Positions 26,859-34,697 of a stretch of 64,000 nt of DNA are shown here, piece after piece. The first letter of the stretch is position 1, and every line of letters begins with the position of its first letter. Source of the stretch: CAKUFA01 sp963646285 (GTDB lineage: Bacteria; Bacillota; Clostridia; Christensenellales; Aristaeellaceae); NCBI GenBank assembly GCA_963646285.1, contig CAVIWF010000001.1:1-64000 (forward strand), written 5' to 3'. The position numbers were made by a program, and so were the translations under genes. The notes under the pieces were generated by a model. That model saw only the letters and a program-made list of their open reading frames with translations, was not told the origin of the DNA and did not search any database.

Positions 26859-27305
26859 GTGTCAGATGAGCAGAAAACCCCGAGCCGCCCCCGCCAATTA
26901 TGGAATCAGGCGGTGAAGGTGGTCAAGGGCGACAGCACGGAGCAGCTGATCGAGCAGTTTACCGCAGAGATGACCTTGGTGGCGGAAGGCTTGTGCGATG
27001 ATCAGGGACGTTTGCGCAAGGAGGTAGAAACCCTCCGCACCGAGCAGGATCAAACAGCCCAGCGGCTGCAAAGTGAGCAGGAAGCCCAGGAAACCGCACT
27101 GATGGAAGCCCAGCGGGATATGGATCGCAGGCTGGATGAAATCAACCGGCGGCTCACGGCCATGGAAGCAAAAATGAACGCCAAGCCGCCCAAAGAAAAA
27201 GAACCTGCCAAGAAGCAGTTGAACTTGGTGAGCCAGCTGACCATTCTGGCATCCATTATTGCCGGAGCCTGGGTGCTGGTGACCATTCTGAACCTGTTTA
27301 AGTGA
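26859..27305 (+). CDS. Small coiled-coil protein with C-terminal membrane anchor
   Basis: 148 residues, not recognised as a known family. The start is GTG at 26859 after AAGGAGGG. After a basic N terminus comes a long predicted coiled coil (about residues 25-110: heptad-like runs of Leu with Gln/Glu/Arg). A Lys/Pro-rich hinge (PPKEKEPAKK) and a single hydrophobic helix at the very C terminus (about 123-145) follow. The topology resembles tail-anchored scaffold proteins. It is followed after 12 bases by another small protein, so the two likely work together. Confidence 0.6.
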   Translation: MSDEQKTPSRPRQLWNQAVKVVKGDSTEQLIEQFTAEMTLVAEGLCDDQGRLRKEVETLRTEQDQTAQRLQSEQEAQETALMEAQRDMDRRLDEINRRLTAMEAKMNAKPPKEKEPAKKQLNLVSQLTILASIIAGAWVLVTILNLFK

Positions 27306-27317
27306 GGTGGAACTTCC

Positions 27318-27803
27318 GTGAAAACGTATGAGGAAATGGTTGCCGAGTATAAGAAGCGGCAGCATGATACCATGGTGGATACCCTGGCTGTAGGCTTGAC
27401 CTATGTGGATGAGCTGGCGGTGGATACGGGTCTGTTGGAAGAAACGAATCTGTTGACGGAGTTGACCTCTTCTGCCTGCACGGCTTTGCCCTTTGTGATG
27501 ATTGCCGCTACGGAAAGCGGCAAGGTCATTCTCGGCAGAAAAAGCAGCAAAAGCGGCGTGAAGGATGGCGCTTATCGCATGGTGAAGAGCGGCGTAGCCA
27601 TGGGGGTGGGCGGTGCAGTTGCTGCAGCGGCAGGATTCTGGGCGGCACTGCCGGTGACCATGGGCGTACGTGCCATGTTCGACCATTATCGTTCCCATGC
27701 ATTGACCGGCCATCGGGTGCAGGGGCGCATTAACCGGCTGAAGGAGCTGCAAAGCTTCCTGAATGAAAACACGGAAAGCTTAACCGTACAGGAAGAGCAT
27801 TAA
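27318..27803 (+). CDS. Small protein with Gly/Ala-rich hydrophobic segment
   Basis: 161 residues, not recognised. The central and C-terminal part has a Gly/Ala-rich hydrophobic stretch (VAMGVGGAVAAAAGFWAALPVTMGVR, about residues 95-120) that could insert into membranes or pack as a glycine zipper. It begins with GTG after AGGTGG, 12 bases behind the coiled-coil gene. The following 173 bases (27804-27976) hold no gene that I can see. Confidence 0.55.
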   Translation: MKTYEEMVAEYKKRQHDTMVDTLAVGLTYVDELAVDTGLLEETNLLTELTSSACTALPFVMIAATESGKVILGRKSSKSGVKDGAYRMVKSGVAMGVGGAVAAAAGFWAALPVTMGVRAMFDHYRSHALTGHRVQGRINRLKELQSFLNENTESLTVQEEH

Positions 27804-27976
27804 GCATGGCCTTTCACTGGGATGCGCATGCTGTAAAAAAAGATTGACTGGAGATTGAAACAAAAACAGCCTCTCCTTCGTCTTATTGTATGAAACCGGA
27901 AAGAAAGCATCTATGAAGATGCAATTTTTCGGGAAGAAAATGCACCGGCGAACCGTTAGATAGATGAGGTGAGAGC

Positions 27977-28624
27977 ATGGCTAAGATTGTGATCCTAGAG
28001 TCAGAAGGTCGGCTTTGCGACAAGATGTGCAAGACCCTGATCCGTGCAGGGCATCAGTGCTATGTGGTGGAAACTGCCGCAGACGCTCTTGCCATGATGC
28101 AGACTGCCGAAGAAAAAATGCTGACGGTGATCAGCACCAAGGTGAACTGGACGGACAGCTACACCCTGCTGACCGAACTGCAAAAGAAAGAATGGCCTGT
28201 GCTGTTCATTACCCGGAATATCAGCAGTGCCGATCATTTGAAGAGCCTCTACCGGGGCGAATGTGCTGTCATGCCTGTGGCCTTTGACAGCAAAAAGCTT
28301 GTGGAATGCGTGGCAGAGCTTTTCCGTACATCGGGCAAGAAACTGACTGTCGGTGCCTTGGCCATGGATGTGGAAGAGCATCGGGCTACCCTGGGCGGGA
28401 AAACCCTGGAGCTTACGGCACAGGAGTTTGCCCTTTTGCAGGCACTGATGCAGTCGCCTAATGCGGCCCTGACCCGGGAGCAACTGCTGAAGACGGCATG
28501 GGGGTACCTGTGCATGGGCGAAACAAGAACGGTGGATGTTCACGTTCAGCGCCTGCGGAGAAAGATTGGCATTAACAGTATTGAAACCATTTATCGACTG
28601 GGGTACAAATTAAGCATGGCGTAA
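27977..28624 (+). CDS. OmpR-type orphan response regulator with degenerate receiver
   Basis: 215 residues: a receiver-like N-terminal domain (1-115) and an OmpR winged-helix DNA-binding domain (about 120-213, with LTAQEFALLQALMQ and TVDVHVQRLRRKI). The receiver lacks the phosphorylation site: the expected Asp is Thr54 (VISTKVNW), the acidic pair is replaced by LESE, and the conserved Lys-Pro near residue 100 is missing (VMPVAF). It therefore probably works without phosphorylation. No histidine kinase is adjacent. A clear GAGGTGAG site precedes the ATG. Confidence 0.85.
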   Translation: MAKIVILESEGRLCDKMCKTLIRAGHQCYVVETAADALAMMQTAEEKMLTVISTKVNWTDSYTLLTELQKKEWPVLFITRNISSADHLKSLYRGECAVMPVAFDSKKLVECVAELFRTSGKKLTVGALAMDVEEHRATLGGKTLELTAQEFALLQALMQSPNAALTREQLLKTAWGYLCMGETRTVDVHVQRLRRKIGINSIETIYRLGYKLSMA

Positions 28625-28641
28625 AAATGAAGACCTGCATA

Positions 28642-28674
28642 AAAGGCAGCTCCTGCAAATCGGAGCTGCCTTTT
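28642..28674. terminator. Bidirectional terminator
   Basis: GGCAGCTCC (28645-28653) pairs with GGAGCTGCC (28662-28670), flanked by AAAA and TTTT. It serves the regulator gene on plus and the convergent zinc-ribbon gene on minus. Confidence 0.88.
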
Positions 28675-28682
28675 GTCATGCC

Positions 28683-30575
28683 TTAGTATTCAAATGTCCA
28701 ATGGATGGAGGTGCACACGCCGCCGGTGCTCATGTTATAGTCCAGCTGCCACATGTGGGAGTCTGCGGTTTCGGCACGGTAGCGGATGATTTTGCTGCCG
28801 TCCTCCTGCTTATAGATCTTGCCCACATTTTCGTCATTGGCATACAGGCCTCGATTGCCGGAGGGGCTTTCCACCTGTCCCATATCACGGAAGACACATA
28901 CAATGCCATCTTCTGTGCTGCCGATGCCTGTGCTGCGGGGGCCGGAGAACCGACTGGAAGTGAAGTACAGGTCCACCAGCACATAGTCCGTTTTTTTCGG
29001 GGCAAAGATGGCATAGCCCCAGTCGTACACATGCTTCTGGCACGTATCGCTGGCTCCTTCGAAGGTCACTTCCTCCACCGTGTTGGCGGTGCCGTAGGTA
29101 TCCTGGAAGGAAGCCAACGTGGTGCTGTTCAGCGTCAGGCTGGCAATGTTATCGGAGGTGCTGTAGGCGGTCAGGGGACTCTTTACGCCGGTGATCTTGT
29201 AGAGGATTTCCAGCATGTTGCTCATCTTGCCGTAACCGTTGACGGCAATGGCACGGAGGGTCACACGACCGCCGGGCAGCCAGAAGGGTTCACCGGTGTA
29301 GACGGGACTGTCTGCATCCGGGGTGGAACCGTCAATGGTGTAGTAGATGGTAATATCCGTGTCCTTCTTGTTTTCCTCACCCGGATGGAGCCAAATGCGC
29401 TGACGGGTCTGGTACGTCTTGGGCGCAAGGCTGGAGGTGGGGGTCTGGGGAGAGGGCATAATCACCTTGTAGGTGGCGCTTAATTCATCACTGACCAGGT
29501 CTTCATTCACCGCCACGGCACGGAGCTTGAACACGCCTTCATCCAGGTAAATGGGCTCGGTGTAAAGGGTGCCTGCGTCCGGCAGCGTTGCTTCATCATC
29601 GTTGAAAAGATAATAGACATCGTACCCTTCCGGCGAGGATAGATCCAGGTACTTGTTTACGTTGTAAATACCAGCCACCAGCTCGGTGGTGGGGGAGGAG
29701 GGCAGCAGTTCTGTCCGCTGCTGGCGGAAGGTGCTCAGCCCTGTCTTTTCATACGCCAGCTGCATTAAGGCAGCAGCTTCAGGCCGGCGGGACTGTGCCA
29801 GCATGATGCGAATCACGTTGTTGTACGGCTCGGAACGGGTGGGCACAATGTTGGTATACAGTTCCGTGTACAAGGCTTCCGCATCCTCGGTGCGGCCAGC
29901 TGCTTCATAGGCGTTGCCCAGCAGCAGCAGACCGTCCACATTTACGTCCTCGTCCCCGTTCTTTTCACGGGCTAGTTCGAAGTCGGTAATGGCCTTGTCA
30001 ATTTGCCCCTTGTCCATTTCCTCTTCGCCTACCTGCCACAGGGCTTCAGCTGTGGCGTCCTTTCCCAGGCGAGCCATAATGCGCTGACCACCGGTGGTGC
30101 GGGTCAGGTAGAAATAGGTGCCGATGACCAGCAGCACAAGAACGCAGGCTGCACCAATGGCCATATGGGTCCAGTTGATCATGTGCCGCTTTACGGAATA
30201 GGTGCGGTACTTGTTCTTGGGATTGGGCAGCGCCTTCTGCTGATGGGTCTGCTGCTCCTCCCGGAAGGAATGGAACCGATCATAGGAGGCGGTGCCGCCA
30301 TTATCCTTAACCAAGCCGGAATCGGCATCATATACCGGAATATCGGATGTTTCCTCCCCACGGACATCGTGGACAGGGGCACGGCTGGCACCTCGTGAGG
30401 CAGCGTGCTTCGGTACGGCAGCGGAAGCCATGGCATTCATGGTTTCTCTGCCCCGGCGACCCTGGCGAATGGCACGCACGCCCTCATCAGGCTGAATGTA
30501 GGCTGTTGCCGCGCCGCATCCGGGGCAAACCACATCATCCTGAGAAACGTACGCACCACAATGGGGACAAAGCAT
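28683..30575 (-). CDS. Zinc-ribbon, single-pass membrane protein with TPR and chitobiase-like repeats
   Basis: 630 residues. An N-terminal zinc ribbon (C3, C6, C17, C20) leads into a disordered cytoplasmic linker, then a transmembrane helix at about 137-157. Outside, a TPR-like region (about 170-275) precedes two chitobiase/Fn3-associated beta domains, recognisable from IYYTIDGSTPDADSPVYTG (part) and YYLFNDDEATLPDAGTLY. A C-terminal domain of unknown type follows. It may sense or bind a wall or surface polymer. An HD-domain gene lies 37 bases upstream and is probably in the same operon. Confidence 0.7.
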   Translation of the reverse strand: MLCPHCGAYVSQDDVVCPGCGAATAYIQPDEGVRAIRQGRRGRETMNAMASAAVPKHAASRGASRAPVHDVRGEETSDIPVYDADSGLVKDNGGTASYDRFHSFREEQQTHQQKALPNPKNKYRTYSVKRHMINWTHMAIGAACVLVLLVIGTYFYLTRTTGGQRIMARLGKDATAEALWQVGEEEMDKGQIDKAITDFELAREKNGDEDVNVDGLLLLGNAYEAAGRTEDAEALYTELYTNIVPTRSEPYNNVIRIMLAQSRRPEAAALMQLAYEKTGLSTFRQQRTELLPSSPTTELVAGIYNVNKYLDLSSPEGYDVYYLFNDDEATLPDAGTLYTEPIYLDEGVFKLRAVAVNEDLVSDELSATYKVIMPSPQTPTSSLAPKTYQTRQRIWLHPGEENKKDTDITIYYTIDGSTPDADSPVYTGEPFWLPGGRVTLRAIAVNGYGKMSNMLEILYKITGVKSPLTAYSTSDNIASLTLNSTTLASFQDTYGTANTVEEVTFEGASDTCQKHVYDWGYAIFAPKKTDYVLVDLYFTSSRFSGPRSTGIGSTEDGIVCVFRDMGQVESPSGNRGLYANDENVGKIYKQEDGSKIIRYRAETADSHMWQLDYNMSTGGVCTSIHWTFEY

Positions 30576-30612
30576 TCGGTCATCCTCCTTGTTATCGGGG
30601 TTAGATATTGAT

Positions 30613-31302
30613 TTAGTGTTCCGCCGCTTCTGTGGCTTTGGGGCGATTGTTTACCGGCTGTCCGTTAATGACCAGGTCAAAGGAGCATTTCAGGAAAGCC
30701 GCCGCTTTCTCGCACATGACAATCCGCTGCATGTAAATCTGCAAATACTCCAGCACGGAGGAGCTTTCGTCCATGGTCAGCTCGTGGCGGATCACCCGTG
30801 CCTTGCGGTCAACGGTGACACGGTTCTCCTGAATGGAATAGTTTACCCGGTCGTGAATATCATTGGGATCCGGCTTGCCGTTGCGCACCCGGCTCTTGTG
30901 GGCGTCGCTCTTGTCGCCTAAGGCCAGGGCGGCAGATACGGCACTGGAAATAATGCCGCTTTGCTCTTCGTGATTGCCTACGGCGGTGATGATTTCCATC
31001 ACGTCGTTCATGTCCATGCCTGTTTCCCGGAGAATGGGCAGCAGCATGATGGCACCGTTGGGGCCGTGGTTCTGCCGATTGACCGTGTTGCCTACATCGT
31101 GCACCCATCCGGCAATGGCGGCCAGTTCAATTTCCCGGGGGGAATAGCCCAGGGCCTTCAAAATGTCCGAGGCCGTGCGGCTGACGTAGCTTACATGGCG
31201 GGGGCCATGATCCGTGTATCCGCAAGCTTCCAGGTATCGGTTCCCGGCACGGATCAACGCCTTAATGTCTTCGTTCTGCTTAATGTCCTGCAAAGTTACC
31301 AT
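30613..31302 (-). CDS. HD-domain phosphohydrolase
   Basis: 229 residues with the metal-binding pattern H-HD-D: GHVSYVSRT-like N-terminal His, AGWVHDVGN (HD pair) and later His/Asp residues (VGNHEEQSG). Such proteins hydrolyse nucleotides or cyclic dinucleotides; the substrate cannot be inferred. The start ATG follows GAAAGGATGAACC, and on the minus strand TGGTACAAT about 50 bases upstream gives an extended -10 promoter. Confidence 0.78.
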   Translation of the reverse strand: MVTLQDIKQNEDIKALIRAGNRYLEACGYTDHGPRHVSYVSRTASDILKALGYSPREIELAAIAGWVHDVGNTVNRQNHGPNGAIMLLPILRETGMDMNDVMEIITAVGNHEEQSGIISSAVSAALALGDKSDAHKSRVRNGKPDPNDIHDRVNYSIQENRVTVDRKARVIRHELTMDESSSVLEYLQIYMQRIVMCEKAAAFLKCSFDLVINGQPVNNRPKATEAAEH

Positions 31303-31460
31303 GGTTCATCCTTTCTGCTGCTCCCGCAGCAATGCTTTCTTTCTTCTTTCATGAACATCTTCTATTGTACCATCTTTGTCAAGAAAAAGCGATGATGCAA
31401 AAATGAAAGGTTTGTAAAGAATTGTCGGAGCTATCCGTCACAAAAATGTGCTGCAGAGGG

Positions 31461-31615
31461 AGTAAGTAAAACACGAACGCAAAGTAAAATTAGCGAACGT
31501 AAAGAAAAATGTGTATGAAGAGCTTGCTTTTTCAAAACAGCGTGATACAATGCACTTGAAGCAAGAGGGACGTGGCAAGAGAATACGAAGAAGGTGATCC
31601 CATTGGGCTGTGCAG
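31461..31615 (+). repeat. Direct repeat, copy 1 (promoter region of first binding-protein gene)
   Basis: About 155 bases nearly identical to 33038-33192, offset 1577. It contains a 20-base-spaced direct repeat of CGAACG(C/T)AAAG (31474 and 31494) and the promoter TTGCTT-N16-TACAAT. It marks the left edge of a tandem duplication. The rest of the gap 31303-31460 shows only the HD-gene promoter. Confidence 0.88.
31524..31551 (+). promoter_or_regulatory. Promoter of first binding-protein gene
   Basis: TTGCTT (31524-31529), 16-base spacer, TACAAT (31546-31551). The same promoter is repeated before the second gene. Confidence 0.65.
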
Positions 31616-31668
31616 TGTGTTATTTGGTTTGGTACTATGGAGGATCGACGGAGAAAGGGAGTTTCACC

Positions 31669-33042
31669 ATGAAGAAGATGGGCTGTTTTACATGCATTAT
31701 GGTCGTACTATGTGCATTGCTTTGCTTGCCATCAGCTACTGCAGAAACAATATTGAAATTAAATGGCATCGGCGAAACAGCATCAAGTAATTTTTTCTCG
31801 ACGCACAGTGATGTGAAAAGGGCTGATCTTGAATATCATTATTATAAATCGACCAATGAAATAATAACAGATTTTTTATTGGATTCTTTTGATTACGATG
31901 CTTTTGATATATCTACCAGCAGCATCGATCATCAAGCACTGATGAGTAAGGGCTACTTATTGGATTTATCAAGCAGTGAAATCATCAGCAACGCCATTCA
32001 TGATTTGTATCCAGCATATGCGGAACAGTGCGTTTATGACGGGAAAATCTACGCCATTCCAACCCATACGCAGGTAAATTATTGGGCTATGTATATGCCT
32101 GTACTGGAACAAACAGATTTTGGAACGTTTGACGTACCTTCCACCTTTCCGGAATTCTTGGATTTTCTCGATCAATGGATTGATTATTTGAAGGGAAACC
32201 CCGAAGGTGATGTTGCACTGATCGGCATGGCAGGCTGGGGTGATGCTTCTTTCTACAATGAGCAATCTTATACCACTTTCCTTGTTGAACAATTGCTGGA
32301 TAATTACATCATGCAGAAAGAATATGCAGGAGAGGAACTGAATTTTGAAGACAGTGAATTAGTTAATCTACTGAATCGCTGCATCAAAATTGGTGCCGAA
32401 TTATATGACTATGATCCTGCGGTTCGATGCAGCAAAGCAATTTTAAGGGAGGTGGTTTATGCCGGCGTTGGGTCGGAGTATCAATTTATGTCCCTGCGAT
32501 TGAATGATAACCAGCCCAAGCTGATTTCTGTCTATCTCTCACTGTATGCAGTAAACGCAAAGACAGAAAACCCGGAGCTATGCATTGAACTCATGGAATC
32601 GCTGCTGCAAAACAATGAGCCAACATCCTCTGCATATCTCTATCAAAGCGCAGAGCCTGTTCTTGACCCTGACTATGATGCTAATGTAGCTCGACAGCAA
32701 GGCTTTGTTCAAGAGTCGGAGAGACAACTTAGTCGTGATGATTTGACTGACGATGAGCGGGATCAGCTTGAGTATGGTTTGGAACGTCAAAAAGCAGGTC
32801 TGCAAGAAATGCTGGAGAATGAAGAAGAAAAATATAAAGTATCCCCCACATCACTTGCAACTTATCGTTCTTACGGGAGCTATCTGTATGTGACGAAGCC
32901 GGGAACCTTCAGCAATAGTGAAGATGCAAAGAACTTCCACCAGCTGAAGGCACGCTTTGTGGGCGGCCAGATGACCGCTGAACAGCTGACCCAAGAGCTG
33001 ACACGTGTTGCCAGAATGATCGAGGCGGAACAAGGAGAGTAA
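31669..33042 (+). CDS. Exported solute-binding-protein-like protein, tandem copy 1
   Basis: 457 residues with a signal peptide (MKKMGCFTCIMVVLCALLCL..., cleavage near ATA). The body shows the pattern of family 1 extracellular solute-binding proteins (PAYAEQCVYDGKIYAIPTHTQ near residue 115-135, FPEFLDFLDQWIDYL). A charged helical region near 345-395 and the conserved end KARFVGGQMTAEQLTQELTR follow. Start ATG at 31669 after AAAGGGAG. No permease or ATPase gene is near. Base composition is AT-richer than the neighbours. A second copy follows directly. Confidence 0.72.
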   Translation: MKKMGCFTCIMVVLCALLCLPSATAETILKLNGIGETASSNFFSTHSDVKRADLEYHYYKSTNEIITDFLLDSFDYDAFDISTSSIDHQALMSKGYLLDLSSSEIISNAIHDLYPAYAEQCVYDGKIYAIPTHTQVNYWAMYMPVLEQTDFGTFDVPSTFPEFLDFLDQWIDYLKGNPEGDVALIGMAGWGDASFYNEQSYTTFLVEQLLDNYIMQKEYAGEELNFEDSELVNLLNRCIKIGAELYDYDPAVRCSKAILREVVYAGVGSEYQFMSLRLNDNQPKLISVYLSLYAVNAKTENPELCIELMESLLQNNEPTSSAYLYQSAEPVLDPDYDANVARQQGFVQESERQLSRDDLTDDERDQLEYGLERQKAGLQEMLENEEEKYKVSPTSLATYRSYGSYLYVTKPGTFSNSEDAKNFHQLKARFVGGQMTAEQLTQELTRVARMIEAEQGE

Positions 33043-33192
33043 GGAAAACACGAACGTAAAGTAAAATTAGCGAACGTAAAGAAAAATGTGTATAAAGAGC
33101 TTGCTTTTTCAAAACAGCGTGATACAATGCACTTGAAGCAAGAGGGACGTGGCAAGAGAATACGAGGAAGGTGATTTCCATTGGGCTGTGCA
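33038..33192 (+). repeat. Direct repeat, copy 2
   Basis: Second copy of the 155-base element at 31461-31615. It begins at the stop codon of the first gene and ends just before the second gene. Differences are a few substitutions, indicating a fairly recent duplication of promoter plus gene. Confidence 0.88.
33101..33128 (+). promoter_or_regulatory. Promoter of second binding-protein gene
   Basis: TTGCTT (33101-33106), 16-base spacer, TACAAT (33123-33128), as in copy 1. Confidence 0.65.
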
Positions 33193-33236
33193 GCATGTTG
33201 TTTGATACTATGGAGGACCGACGAAGGAGGAATAAC

Positions 33237-34607
33237 GTGAATAAGATCAAGCATGTTTGCTGTCTTCTTTTGTGTTTGCTTTGTCTGCTGCTTTCACTTC
33301 CGGCTAATGCTGAAACAGTTCTGAAACTAAATGGAATTGATATGCCAGACGACTTTTTCAGTATGCATCCGCAGGTCAAGGCTGCTGACTTGGAATACCA
33401 TTATTATGAATCAACTAACGAGATAATCACAGATTTTCTTCTTGGTTCTTTCCAGTATGATGCTTTTACGCTCGACAATAGCAGCATTAACTATCAGACC
33501 ATTATGAACAAAGGCTATTGCTTGGACTTGTCAAGCAGTGAAATCATCAGCAACGCCATTCATGATTTATACCCGGCTTATGCGGAACAGTGCGTTTATG
33601 ATGGGAAAATCTACGCCATCCCGATTCATACGCAACTGAATCTAACCATTTTTTCAACGGCGGTACTGGAACAAACAGACTTTGGCGAAGTGAAGGTACC
33701 AGAGTCTTTTCCGGAATTTCTGGATTTTCTTGAACAATGGGTTGACTATCTGAAAGAGAATCGGGATTGCAGCATATCTGTTTTAGGGACATATTTGGGC
33801 GATAAAAGTGAATATAACGAACAGTCCTATACAAGCTTCTTGGTAAATTGGCTATTGGACAATTATATCATGCAGAAAGAATATGCGGGAGAAGAGCTTG
33901 ACTTTGAAAATGAGGAACTGGTTACACTGCTGAATCGCTGTACACAGGTTGGCGCAGACTTGTATGACTATGATCCGGCAACGGAGGCAACAGGATCAAT
34001 CGTGAACGCTGGCACAGCGGTAGCTTTCCTGAACGACGAAAGTAAACATTTTCTGTCCTTACGACTGAATAGTGAACAACCAAAATTAATTTCCGTCTAT
34101 CTCACCTTGCAGGCAGTAAACGCAAAGACGGAGTACCCAGAACTATGTATTGAACTCATGGAGTCTCTGCTGCAAAACAATTTGGCTCAAAACTCGGCCT
34201 ACCTCTATCAGAGTGCAGAGCCTGTTCCAGATCCTGACTATGATGCAAAGGTAGCGCAACAACAAAGCTTTGTTCAAGAGTCAGAGAATCAGCTTACCCG
34301 TAGCGATTTGTCTGAGGATGAACGGGATAAATATGAATACAATCTGGAACGCCAGCAAATTGTTTTGAAGAGTTTGCTGGAAAATGAGAATAAAAAATAC
34401 ATAGTTTCCCCTTTGATGCTTGCAACATACCACACCTATACAGACTATCTGTATGTACCTATGCCCGGCACTTTCACGAAGGGGGAAGATGCAAAGAACT
34501 TCCGCCAGCTGAAGGCACGCTTTGTAGGCGGACAGATGACTGCTGAACAGCTGACCAAAGAACTGACACGTGTAGCCAGAATGATCGAGGCGGAACAAGG
34601 GGAGTAA
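33237..34607 (+). CDS. Exported solute-binding-protein-like protein, tandem copy 2
   Basis: 456 residues, homologous to the preceding gene over its full length. Some stretches are nearly identical (SSSEIISNAIHDLYPAYAEQ; the last 35 residues), while others have diverged (residues 165-190 and 260-275). The start is GTG at 33237, six bases after GAAGGAGG. Signal peptide is hydrophobic with cleavage near ANA; no lipobox. The diverging middle suggests different ligands. Confidence 0.72.
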   Translation: MNKIKHVCCLLLCLLCLLLSLPANAETVLKLNGIDMPDDFFSMHPQVKAADLEYHYYESTNEIITDFLLGSFQYDAFTLDNSSINYQTIMNKGYCLDLSSSEIISNAIHDLYPAYAEQCVYDGKIYAIPIHTQLNLTIFSTAVLEQTDFGEVKVPESFPEFLDFLEQWVDYLKENRDCSISVLGTYLGDKSEYNEQSYTSFLVNWLLDNYIMQKEYAGEELDFENEELVTLLNRCTQVGADLYDYDPATEATGSIVNAGTAVAFLNDESKHFLSLRLNSEQPKLISVYLTLQAVNAKTEYPELCIELMESLLQNNLAQNSAYLYQSAEPVPDPDYDAKVAQQQSFVQESENQLTRSDLSEDERDKYEYNLERQQIVLKSLLENENKKYIVSPLMLATYHTYTDYLYVPMPGTFTKGEDAKNFRQLKARFVGGQMTAEQLTKELTRVARMIEAEQGE

Positions 34608-34697
34608 GCGAAACAAAAATGCCGGGCTTGACTTCCATGGCAAGTCGTGGGATACTATGCCTTGTGAATGCTGATGCGCAAGGAGGAAGAATCCACC

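Noticed and set aside
31461..33192. The 155-base direct repeats as CRISPR or transposon ends
   Set aside because: Only two copies, each ahead of a paralogous gene, with no inverted ends or transposase; they are part of a tandem gene duplication.
31669..34607. Genes encoding toxins or adhesins
   Set aside because: The pattern fits extracellular solute-binding proteins better; no toxin or sortase motif is seen.
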